DNA from: Chitinophaga lutea
GTDB taxonomy: Bacteria; Bacteroidota; Bacteroidia; Chitinophagales; Chitinophagaceae
NCBI RefSeq assembly: GCF_003813775.1
Contig: NZ_RPDH01000001.1
Location: 1,736,001-1,800,000 of the forward strand
DNA: 64,000 nucleotides
Direction of reading: 5' to 3'
Both the position numbers and the translations under genes were made by a program. The notes below the pieces were generated by a model that saw nothing but the letters and a program-made list of their open reading frames with translations, was not told the DNA's origin and ran no database searches. Positions 34,869 through 42,405 of the stretch are shown here, one piece after another. Each line of letters opens with the position of its first letter. The stretch's first letter is position 1.

Positions 34869-36629
34869 ATGATGAAAAGGACAGGAGGAAGCCTGCTGCT
34901 GGCGGCTGCACTCGCATTGCAGGTACATGCGCAGGACAAGAGTTTTTTACGCCTTACCCAACCCGGCAAACAGAACAACCCTGTTACCGCCACCCGCCAG
35001 TTCCTGGTGGGCAGCACCTGCACCAGCTGCAGGGTGTTTGTGAACGACGAGCCGCAGAAGGTTTACCCTACCGGCGCATTTGCGATAGAAGTGGAGCTCG
35101 AGGAAGGCGATAACGAATTCGAGATCAAATCCGTCGGGCCTGGCGGCGATTCCAGTGTCAGGATCGTTTCTTTCTCCTATAACGTTCCGCAAGCCCCGAA
35201 ACCCATCAACACGTTCAACATCGGTTACATACAGACGTTCCCCGAAGGCAACCTCATCGTAGCCCCGGGCGATCTCATCAAGATACGCGTGAAAGCCATC
35301 CCCGGCGCAACGGTCACGGTAGGGAGCAGCTTTCCCTTAGCCGAACTGCCCGTAAGCGGCAGCCAGACCATGCCCGGCATTTACCAGGGCACTTACACGG
35401 TGCAATGCAACGATCCGCTGATCAACGGCCGGCCGCTGCCGGTGACGCTGAGCGACGGCAGCCAGCAGGTGCAGCGCAACACCGTTCACAGTTTCACCCT
35501 GCGCGACCCGCAGCAGCAACCGCAGGTAGCCGTGACCACCGGCGATGCGCCCTTCCTGAAATTCGGCCTTGGCGATGACCGCCTCGGCGGCACCAAAGCC
35601 GGTTACCTCGACCCGGGCGTATATCTCCACCTTACCGGCAAAGTAGGCTCCGACTACCGGGTGAAACTGGCGAAGAATTTCACGGCCTACATCCCGCAGG
35701 AAATGGTAAAACTGCTACCCCCAGGCGCGTTCCCGCCCTCGTCTCTTACAGGCTCCTGGCGGGTTTGGGGCGACGAGAAGTTTGACTACGTGACGGTCGG
35801 CCTCACACAGAAACTGCCCTACCGCTCCACCCAGCAAACCGAACCGTCGAAGATCATTATCGACATATACGGCGCCACCGCCAACACCAACTGGATCTCC
35901 CAGCTGGAAAATACCCGCGAGATCAAAAACGTGTACTACGACCAGGTGGAAGACGACATCCTCCGGGTCACCATCGAGCTGAAACACCCCCAGCACTGGG
36001 GCCACCAGGTGTACTACAACGGCAACACCCTTACCATTAAAGTCAAACGGCCACCCACCAAACCCGGCCTCGGCAATCTCACCATTGCCGTAGATGCCGG
36101 CCATGGCGGCAGCAATGCCGGCGCCCGCGGGCCTACCGGCGTGTATGAAAAAGAAATGTGCCTGGCCGTTGCCATCGCACTGCAGCAGGCCCTCCGCGCC
36201 GAAGGCGCACAGGTGCTGATGACGCGGGTGAACGATTCATATGTCGACAATAACTACCGCATCCTTTCTTACCGTGACAAAGACCCCGACCTGCTGGTGA
36301 GCATCCACCTCAATTCCGCCTTCGACCCCATCCGTGTCAAAGGCACCAGCACGTACTATAAACACATCGGCTTCCGGCCGCTGAGCCAGTATATCTATAA
36401 ACATATGCTGGAACTGGGGCTGAGTGAATTCGGCAACGTCGGCAACTTCAACTTTGCGCTGAACAGTCCTACAGAATACCCGAACGTACTGGTGGAAACC
36501 CTGTTTCTCAGCAATCCTGAAGACGAAATGAAAATCCTCGACGCAGGGTTCCGGAAAAACATGGCCGATAAAATCGTGTTGGGGATTAAGGATTTTGTAG
36601 CGGCATCTTACGCGAAACCGGGGGAATGA
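34869..36629 (+). CDS. N-acetylmuramoyl-L-alanine amidase
   Basis: A 586-residue exported Amidase_3 protein that cuts the amide between MurNAc and the peptide in peptidoglycan during cell separation. Signal peptide about 1-22 (ending VHAQ); an ATG one codon later is an equal start. Residues about 30-390 are beta-rich and probably include AMIN-like domains for septal targeting. The zinc ligands lie in VDAGHGG (about 409-415), in the KEMCLAV glutamate and in SIHLNS; the catalytic Glu is in VETLFLSNPED. It is much longer than E. coli AmiA-C because of the N-terminal part. Confidence 0.92.
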   Translation: MMKRTGGSLLLAAALALQVHAQDKSFLRLTQPGKQNNPVTATRQFLVGSTCTSCRVFVNDEPQKVYPTGAFAIEVELEEGDNEFEIKSVGPGGDSSVRIVSFSYNVPQAPKPINTFNIGYIQTFPEGNLIVAPGDLIKIRVKAIPGATVTVGSSFPLAELPVSGSQTMPGIYQGTYTVQCNDPLINGRPLPVTLSDGSQQVQRNTVHSFTLRDPQQQPQVAVTTGDAPFLKFGLGDDRLGGTKAGYLDPGVYLHLTGKVGSDYRVKLAKNFTAYIPQEMVKLLPPGAFPPSSLTGSWRVWGDEKFDYVTVGLTQKLPYRSTQQTEPSKIIIDIYGATANTNWISQLENTREIKNVYYDQVEDDILRVTIELKHPQHWGHQVYYNGNTLTIKVKRPPTKPGLGNLTIAVDAGHGGSNAGARGPTGVYEKEMCLAVAIALQQALRAEGAQVLMTRVNDSYVDNNYRILSYRDKDPDLLVSIHLNSAFDPIRVKGTSTYYKHIGFRPLSQYIYKHMLELGLSEFGNVGNFNFALNSPTEYPNVLVETLFLSNPEDEMKILDAGFRKNMADKIVLGIKDFVAASYAKPGE

Positions 36630-37092
36630 CCGGTATTGCATAAACAGCTTAAAAGAAATGGCTCCCGCAGAGGGAGCCATGTAAAATAACCGTGACAGTA
36701 AAACCGTTTACGGCATTTCCATATCCAGAACGACTCTTTAATAATATTTTGAAGGTCTTTTAAACGTTGTGGTGGTTCATGTCTTTTGCTGGGGTCGGCC
36801 GGGGATTGCCCCGCCATCTGGCAGTGCTGTAAAATTGTAAATTCCTGACAACCCGCGCAATACTCATTAATGGGTATTTTTCTTTCTTCCCCCTGCCCTA
36901 ACAATATCCTACCATATTAGTAGATTAATGTCTATCTTTGCCAGCGCAATCAGCAGTTGTTTTATTCGTATCTTTAACGCTAAACGTTGATAAATACGCA
37001 ATTATGAAGCATTTCTGCCACCGGCCCGCCGTTGTAATTGGGATGAACTGCTGAATTCGTAACTTTGAACTCAAACCATCTATATAAATATA
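36630..37092. other. Intergenic region before the oxidoreductase beta subunit gene
   Basis: A 9-bp hairpin lies at 36658-36680 (ATGGCTCCC with GGGAGCCAT); its T-rich side is on the minus strand, so it is only a weak terminator for the amidase gene. A TATCTTTG match is at 36933-36940 with no -33 partner. A good promoter is at 37038-37067. No gene is supported; the open frame at 36608-36904 on the minus strand runs over the hairpin and has no protein signature. Confidence 0.55.
37038..37067 (+). promoter_or_regulatory. Promoter of the 2-oxoacid oxidoreductase beta gene
   Basis: TTG (37038-37040), a 19-base spacer and TAACTTTG (37060-37067) fit the Bacteroidota consensus. The start codon is at 37093, giving a short leader of about 20 bases. 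Confidence 0.7.
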
Positions 37093-38130
37093 ATGTCAAC
37101 TACCACTATCCCTCCGCAGCCACTCACGGCCAAGGACTTTGCAACGGACCAGGAAGTACGCTGGTGCCCGGGTTGCGGGGATTACTCCATATTAAAACAG
37201 GTTCAGACGATTATGCCGGGGTTAGGTATCCCCCGTGAAAATATTGTGATTGTATCGGGTATCGGCTGTTCATCGCGGTTTCCGTATTACATGAACACCT
37301 ACGGCATGCACTCGATCCACGGCCGCGCCACGGCCATCGCTTCCGGCCTGAAGGCGACCCGCCCCGAGCTGAGCGTATGGATCGTGACGGGCGACGGCGA
37401 CGGGCTGTCGATCGGCGGTAACCATACCATCCACCTGCTGCGCCGTAACTTCGACGTGAACCTGATGCTGTTCAACAACCAGATTTACGGCCTCACCAAA
37501 GGGCAGTATTCCCCCACTTCGGAGGAAAACAAAGTGACCAAAAGCACGCCCTTCGGCAGCATCGACCATCCGTTCAACCCGATGGCCCTGGCCATGGGGG
37601 CAGACGCCACCTTCCTGGCGCGCAGTATGGACCGTGATCCCAAGCACCTGCAGGAAATGCTGAAAAGAAGCCATGCCCACAAAGGCGCTTCTTTCCTCGA
37701 AATATACCAGAACTGTAACATCTTCAACGATGGCGCATTTGAGGTATTCACCGAAAAAGCCAGCAAACCGGAAGAAGCCATTTTCGTAGAGCACGGCCAG
37801 CCCCTCATTTTCGGGGCCCAGAAAAATAAAGGCGTCCGCCTGGACGGGCACCGCCCCGTGGTGGTGGACCTTAACGAAGGCCAGTTCAGCGCATCCGACC
37901 TCTGGATTCACGATGAACAGGATTTCGGCAAGGCCCAGATACTCACCCGGATGTTCGACGATCCGCGCATCGCCGGCCACCTGCCCCGCCCGTTCGGGGT
38001 GTTCTACCAGATTTTCAGGCCCACTTATGAAGAGATCATGAGCGCCCAGCTGCAGGAAGCTACCGCCAAACGCGGCCCCGGCAACCTGGATAAACTGCTG
38101 GCAGGGAATGAAACCTGGACCATTTCGTAA
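37093..38130 (+). CDS. 2-oxoacid:ferredoxin oxidoreductase, beta subunit
   Basis: A 345-residue thiamine-diphosphate subunit of a 2-oxoacid (probably 2-oxoglutarate) ferredoxin oxidoreductase. Family motifs are VRWCPGCGDYSILKQVQ (iron-sulfur cluster cysteines), SGIGCSSRFPYYMNTYGMHS and the TPP-binding GDGDGLSIGGNHTIHLLRRN. The alpha subunit, which is needed for activity and usually encoded directly upstream, is not in the neighbourhood. The gene has its own promoter and a terminator immediately downstream, so it is monocistronic. Confidence 0.92.
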   Translation: MSTTTIPPQPLTAKDFATDQEVRWCPGCGDYSILKQVQTIMPGLGIPRENIVIVSGIGCSSRFPYYMNTYGMHSIHGRATAIASGLKATRPELSVWIVTGDGDGLSIGGNHTIHLLRRNFDVNLMLFNNQIYGLTKGQYSPTSEENKVTKSTPFGSIDHPFNPMALAMGADATFLARSMDRDPKHLQEMLKRSHAHKGASFLEIYQNCNIFNDGAFEVFTEKASKPEEAIFVEHGQPLIFGAQKNKGVRLDGHRPVVVDLNEGQFSASDLWIHDEQDFGKAQILTRMFDDPRIAGHLPRPFGVFYQIFRPTYEEIMSAQLQEATAKRGPGNLDKLLAGNETWTIS

Positions 38131-38146
38131 ACAACTTCACTGTATA

Positions 38147-38179
38147 AAAAAAGCCCATCGCGTCAACGATGGGCTTTTT
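38147..38179. terminator. Bidirectional terminator
   Basis: A 13-bp stem (AAAAAGCCCATCG with CGATGGGCTTTTT) with a 6-base loop lies between the convergent oxidoreductase and LysE genes. T-runs are present on both strands. Confidence 0.88.
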
Positions 38180-38314
38180 CTTTTGTATCATGAAAGCCTG
38201 GTAATTCGAATCGCCGGAGCGAAAGCGTCAAACAGCTGTTTTTCTCCCCAAAGCGCCCAGTTGGGATGGCCTTTTTTCAGGCCTGGAGAGCAGGGTGCCC
38301 ATCCGGACGCCCCT

Positions 38315-38953
38315 TTAATGCGAAAACGTGCCGTCGCCGAAAAACACCTGGTACAGCAGGGCCAGCCCGAAAATAATCATACACACACCGGCGATGCGGT
38401 TCAGCCATTCCACGTTGGTGAGGGTCAGTTTGTGACGGATTTTATCGGAGACGAATACCTTCAGGATGTCGGCCGCCAGTACGAACAGCAGGCACACGCT
38501 GTACATGGTTACCCGGTAGGAAACGGCGGTGGGCGCATAAGCCACACACACACCCAGCCAGAAAAGGATCACGCCGGGGTTGAGAGTGTTCATCAGGTAG
38601 CCGCCCAGCCATATTTTGGCGTAATCGCGGGTGCTGAACATCTCAGGGGGCTCGTCGCCGGAGGTAATCCTGACCTTTTTGAAGAACAGGCCATACACGC
38701 CCATCGCGATCAGAAGGATGCCGCCGCCGATACCGATGGCGGTGGTGTAGTTCCCCAGGTAACCCACGAAGGAAGAGGCCAGGTTGCCGAGTAATACGAA
38801 CATGATATCACTGAACGAAACGCCCAGCGCAAAACTGATACCTGCCCGGAAACCGTTGCTGATGCTATATTTGATGATAGCGAAAATAACGGGGCCTACA
38901 GATACCGACAAAAACACTCCTAAACCCAGTCCGGCGATGATGGCGGCAATCAT
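38315..38953 (-). CDS. LysE/RhtB family amino acid exporter
   Basis: A 212-residue inner-membrane protein with about six hydrophobic segments and the family opening GVFLSVSVGPVIFAIIKYSI, then SFALGVSFSDIMFVLL and GGYLMNTLNPGVILFWLGV. The family exports basic or small neutral amino acids. Which one cannot be told. It lies 15 bases downstream of the GH3 gene on the same strand; since GH3 enzymes attach amino acids to acids, a link is conceivable but untested. Confidence 0.87.
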   Translation of the reverse strand: MIAAIIAGLGLGVFLSVSVGPVIFAIIKYSISNGFRAGISFALGVSFSDIMFVLLGNLASSFVGYLGNYTTAIGIGGGILLIAMGVYGLFFKKVRITSGDEPPEMFSTRDYAKIWLGGYLMNTLNPGVILFWLGVCVAYAPTAVSYRVTMYSVCLLFVLAADILKVFVSDKIRHKLTLTNVEWLNRIAGVCMIIFGLALLYQVFFGDGTFSH

Positions 38954-38968
38954 GTGATCAATTACTTG

Positions 38969-40510
38969 TTATGCTTTCACACCTACTTTCGTGGCTACGA
39001 ATTGTTCCCAGTCTTTCAGCTTCTCGCCCTTCAGCACGCGGGGGAACTTGTTCATGGCCCCTTCTTTTCCTTTGCAACGCAGGTAATCGATGAAAACCTG
39101 GTTAGGTAATATCTCTACAAAAATTTCTTTCAGTGCAGAGGTACGCTCCACAGCGTAGTCGTCGTTCACCTCGCTGAGGGTCTGATCGATGATGGCCCGT
39201 ACCTTGTCGGCATCCACGTTGAGCGCCTCGGTACCGATATACCAACGGTGGGCAAACAGGTTTTCGTACCCGAAGCCGGCCACGGTAAATTCCCGGATGG
39301 TGATGCCCAGCTTCTTCTGCACCATATCGATGGCCTTGTTCATATTGTCGACGCTCATATGCTCGCCGGCAAGGCTGAGAAACTGTTTGGTACGGCCCAC
39401 GATGGTGATTTCGTGCTCCTTCACGGAGGTGAACTTCACCACGTCGCCGATGAGATAACGCCAGGCGCCGGCACAGGTGGAGAGCATCACGGCATATTCC
39501 ACATCCTCCACCACTTCGTGGATCATGTAGGATTTCGGGTTGGGTTTCACCTCCCCGTCCGCGTCGAAGTTTTCTTCGTTAAACGGAATGAACTCATAAA
39601 ATATGCCGGCGTTCAGCACCAGTTTGATGCCTTTCACGCCCGGCCGGGCCTGGAAGCCGAAGGACCCTTCGGAGGCCATGTAGGTTTCAATGAAAGTGAT
39701 GGGTTTGCCCAGCAGTTTCTGGAAACTTTCGCGGTAAGGCTCAAAGCTCACCCCGCCATGAATGTAAATGGCCAGGTTGGGCCATATCTCATGGATATGC
39801 TTTACATTATGGTACTTGATAATTTCTTCGAGCACGATCTGTACCCAGGCGGGCACGCCGCATACGGTGCCCACGTCCCACTGGGGGGCCTTGCGTACGA
39901 TCAGCTTGATGCGCTGTTCCCAGTTGGGCTTGCGGGAGATGTTGCCGCCCGGTTTATAGAAGCGGCGGAACCATTTCGGGATATTTTTGGCCTGGATGCC
40001 GCTCATGTCGCCTTCGTAGTAGTCCCCTTTCTCGAACAGGGAGGTGGTGCCCCCCAGCATGAGGATGCCTTTTTCAAAGGATTTGGGGGGAACGTTGAAG
40101 TTCGCCATGGAGTACAGCTGTTTAACCCCTACTTTTTTCACGGTTTTCAGCATGTCGCGGGTAACAGGGATGTGTTTGCTGGCTGATTCGGAGGTGCCGG
40201 AGCTGAGGGCGAAGTACTTCACCTTCTCGGGCCAGCTCACATTGGGCACTCCTTCCAGGCACTTGTACCACCACTCTTTGTGCATTTTATTGTAGTTATG
40301 CACGGGTACCTTCTGCCGGAACTGGCTCACCCAGTTGGGGCTGTTCAACATCTTCTCATACTCATAATGTTCACCAAACTGCGTATGCTTCGCTTTTTCC
40401 ATGAGCCGGCGCAATACCTGCAACTGGTATTGGCGTGGCGTCCCTAACTTAAACGTGAACTGTTTTCGGATGCGAAGGGATCTGGAAATCAGGTTACCAA
40501 TGATGGCCAT
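38969..40510 (-). CDS. GH3 family acyl-adenylating enzyme
   Basis: A 513-residue protein of the GH3 (auxin-responsive) branch of the acyl-adenylate superfamily. Motifs include KYFALSSGTSESASKHIPVT (phosphate-binding P-loop), IFYEFIPF, YRYLIGDVVKF-like AWRYLIGDVVKFTS and VGRTKQFLSLAGEHMS. Plant GH3 enzymes join amino acids to jasmonate or auxin, and a few bacterial ones form acyl-amides. The acid and amine used here are unknown. An exact TATTTTTG -7 match (40543-40536) precedes the start, divergent from the inositol monophosphatase promoter. Confidence 0.9.
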   Translation of the reverse strand: MAIIGNLISRSLRIRKQFTFKLGTPRQYQLQVLRRLMEKAKHTQFGEHYEYEKMLNSPNWVSQFRQKVPVHNYNKMHKEWWYKCLEGVPNVSWPEKVKYFALSSGTSESASKHIPVTRDMLKTVKKVGVKQLYSMANFNVPPKSFEKGILMLGGTTSLFEKGDYYEGDMSGIQAKNIPKWFRRFYKPGGNISRKPNWEQRIKLIVRKAPQWDVGTVCGVPAWVQIVLEEIIKYHNVKHIHEIWPNLAIYIHGGVSFEPYRESFQKLLGKPITFIETYMASEGSFGFQARPGVKGIKLVLNAGIFYEFIPFNEENFDADGEVKPNPKSYMIHEVVEDVEYAVMLSTCAGAWRYLIGDVVKFTSVKEHEITIVGRTKQFLSLAGEHMSVDNMNKAIDMVQKKLGITIREFTVAGFGYENLFAHRWYIGTEALNVDADKVRAIIDQTLSEVNDDYAVERTSALKEIFVEILPNQVFIDYLRCKGKEGAMNKFPRVLKGEKLKDWEQFVATKVGVKA

Positions 40511-40559
40511 TAATTGCGTTTCTGGTTTTAAAAAGCAAAAATAGTTAATTCGTTTGGAA

Positions 40560-40592
40560 TTGGGGGGAAGTTGGCTAAGCTTCGTACCTTTG
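40560..40592 (+). promoter_or_regulatory. Promoter giving a leaderless or near-leaderless transcript
   Basis: TTG (40560-40562), a 22-base spacer and TACCTTTG (40585-40592) match the Bacteroidota consensus. The start codon at 40597 is only 4 bases past the -7 element, so transcription probably begins at or beside the ATG. Confidence 0.65.
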
Positions 40593-40596
40593 CGCC

Positions 40597-41367
40597 ATGT
40601 TGAAAACTACCTTACTCAAAGCTACGCAAGCCGGTGCAAAGGTTTTACAGGAATATTTTAACGGTACTTTCACAGTTTCCCATAAATCTACGGTAAACGA
40701 CCTGGTTACGGAGGCCGATAAAGCCGCGGAAACTGCCATTATCAATGTTATCCGGGAAGATTACCCTGACCACCAGATCCTCAGCGAAGAAGCCGGGGAA
40801 ATAAAAATGGACTCTTCGATCAAATGGATCATCGACCCGATCGACGGGACGGTGAATTTCGCCCATGGCGTTCCCCTCTGCTGCGTGAGCATCGGGGTGG
40901 AGCAGGATGGAGAAATGATACTCGGCGCGGTATACAACCCGCTGATGAACGAGCTGTTCTTTGCTCAGAAGGGCTTCGGCGCCACGCTGAACGACCGCCG
41001 CATCAGCGTTTCCTCCAAAACCAATGTTTCCAACGCCTTTATGGTGACCGGTTTCCCTTACCTCTGGGAAGAGGAGCAGCCGAACCATGCCCTGGTGACC
41101 CTGGAGCGCTTCCTGAAGCAGGGCCTGCCGGTACGCCGCCTGGGCTCAGCCGCTATCGACCTTTGCTGGGTGGCCTGCGGGCGTTTCGACGCCTTCTGGG
41201 AACACCACCTCAACGCCTGGGACTCCGCCGCAGGGTACCTCATCGTACAGGAAGCCGGCGGTAAGGTGACGGACTTCAAAGGCAACACCTATTCCCCCTA
41301 CCAGAAACAAATACTGGCCACCAACGGCCACCTGCATAACGACCTGCTGAAAGAGATCAACAGATAA
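40597..41367 (+). CDS. Inositol monophosphatase family protein
   Basis: A 256-residue magnesium-dependent phosphatase of the inositol monophosphatase/SuhB group. The metal-site motifs are SEEAGE (about 66-71), DPIDGTVNFAHG (about 86-97) and WDSAAGYLIVQEAGG. The family dephosphorylates inositol phosphates, related sugar phosphates or 3'-phosphoadenosine 5'-phosphate, so substrate identity stays open. It is followed by thiL after 6 bases and is probably co-transcribed from the promoter directly upstream. Confidence 0.92.
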   Translation: MLKTTLLKATQAGAKVLQEYFNGTFTVSHKSTVNDLVTEADKAAETAIINVIREDYPDHQILSEEAGEIKMDSSIKWIIDPIDGTVNFAHGVPLCCVSIGVEQDGEMILGAVYNPLMNELFFAQKGFGATLNDRRISVSSKTNVSNAFMVTGFPYLWEEEQPNHALVTLERFLKQGLPVRRLGSAAIDLCWVACGRFDAFWEHHLNAWDSAAGYLIVQEAGGKVTDFKGNTYSPYQKQILATNGHLHNDLLKEINR

Positions 41368-41373
41368 CGACAT

Positions 41374-42402
41374 ATGGAAGAAAGAACTGAAATAAACGAC
41401 CTGGGAGAGTTCGGGCTGATCGACTACCTCACCCGGAACATTGAAATATACAACGCCAGCACCATCCTGGGTGTGGGCGACGATGCCGCCGTAATCGACC
41501 ACTTCGGCAAACAGACGGTGATTTCTACCGACATGCTGGTGGAAGGCATTCACTTCGACCTGATGTATACTCCCCTGAAACACCTGGGCTACAAATCGGT
41601 GATCGTGAACCTGTCGGACATCTACGCCATGAATGCCACGCCCACTCACATCACCATGAGCCTGGCCTTCTCCAACCGTTTTTCACTGGAAGCGCTCAAC
41701 GAATTTTACGAAGGCGTGTACGCGGCCTGCGAAAAATATAAGATAGACCTCATCGGGGGCGATACCTCCACCTCCCAAAAAGGCTTCGTGATCAGCGTAA
41801 CCGCCATCGGCGAGGTAGCGCCCGATAAATTCGTGAAACGCTCCACCGCGCAGAAAGGCGACCTGCTCTGCGTGTCCGGCGACCTGGGCGCGGCCTTCCT
41901 CGGCCTTACCCTGCTGGAAAGGGAAAAGAAAATATTCCTGGAAAACCCGCAGGTACAGCCGGACCTGGAGAACCAGACCTACGTGATCGGCCGGCAGCTG
42001 AAACCCGAAGCCCGCCACGATATCATCTCTTTCCTGGCGGCGAAGGAAATCACGCCCACCTCCATGATGGACGTCAGTGACGGCCTCAGCTCCGAAATAC
42101 TGCACATCTGCCAGCAAAGCAAATTAGGCTGTGTGCTGTATGAAGAAAAGATTCCCGTGGCCGACGACAGCCGCCAGCTGGCCATGCAACTCGGCCTCGA
42201 CCCCACGGCCTGTGCTTTGAGCGGCGGGGAAGACTATGAGCTGATCTTCACCATGAAGCAGGAAGACTACGATAAAATAACACTCAATGAAGAAATTGCC
42301 GTGATCGGCTATATGACCGAACCGGAAGCTGGTTCCCATATCATCACCCGCAGCGGCAACAAACATACCATCACTGCGCAGGGCTGGAACGCTTTTAAGT
42401 AA
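41374..42402 (+). CDS. thiL: Thiamine-monophosphate kinase
   Basis: A 342-residue ThiL, the last step of thiamine diphosphate synthesis (phosphorylates thiamine monophosphate). Signatures are FGLIDYLT, LGVGDDAAVIDHF (magnesium/ATP site), STDMLVEGIHFDL, GGDTSTSQKG and MMDVSDGLSSEI. Length is normal. The TAA stop lies 3 bases from the stop of the convergent DUF4838 gene, leaving no room for a terminator between them. Confidence 0.96.
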   Translation: MEERTEINDLGEFGLIDYLTRNIEIYNASTILGVGDDAAVIDHFGKQTVISTDMLVEGIHFDLMYTPLKHLGYKSVIVNLSDIYAMNATPTHITMSLAFSNRFSLEALNEFYEGVYAACEKYKIDLIGGDTSTSQKGFVISVTAIGEVAPDKFVKRSTAQKGDLLCVSGDLGAAFLGLTLLEREKKIFLENPQVQPDLENQTYVIGRQLKPEARHDIISFLAAKEITPTSMMDVSDGLSSEILHICQQSKLGCVLYEEKIPVADDSRQLAMQLGLDPTACALSGGEDYELIFTMKQEDYDKITLNEEIAVIGYMTEPEAGSHIITRSGNKHTITAQGWNAFK

Positions 42403-42405
42403 GCG

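Noticed and set aside
36608..36904. Minus-strand open frame of 98 residues
   Set aside because: It crosses the intergenic hairpin and has no recognisable features.
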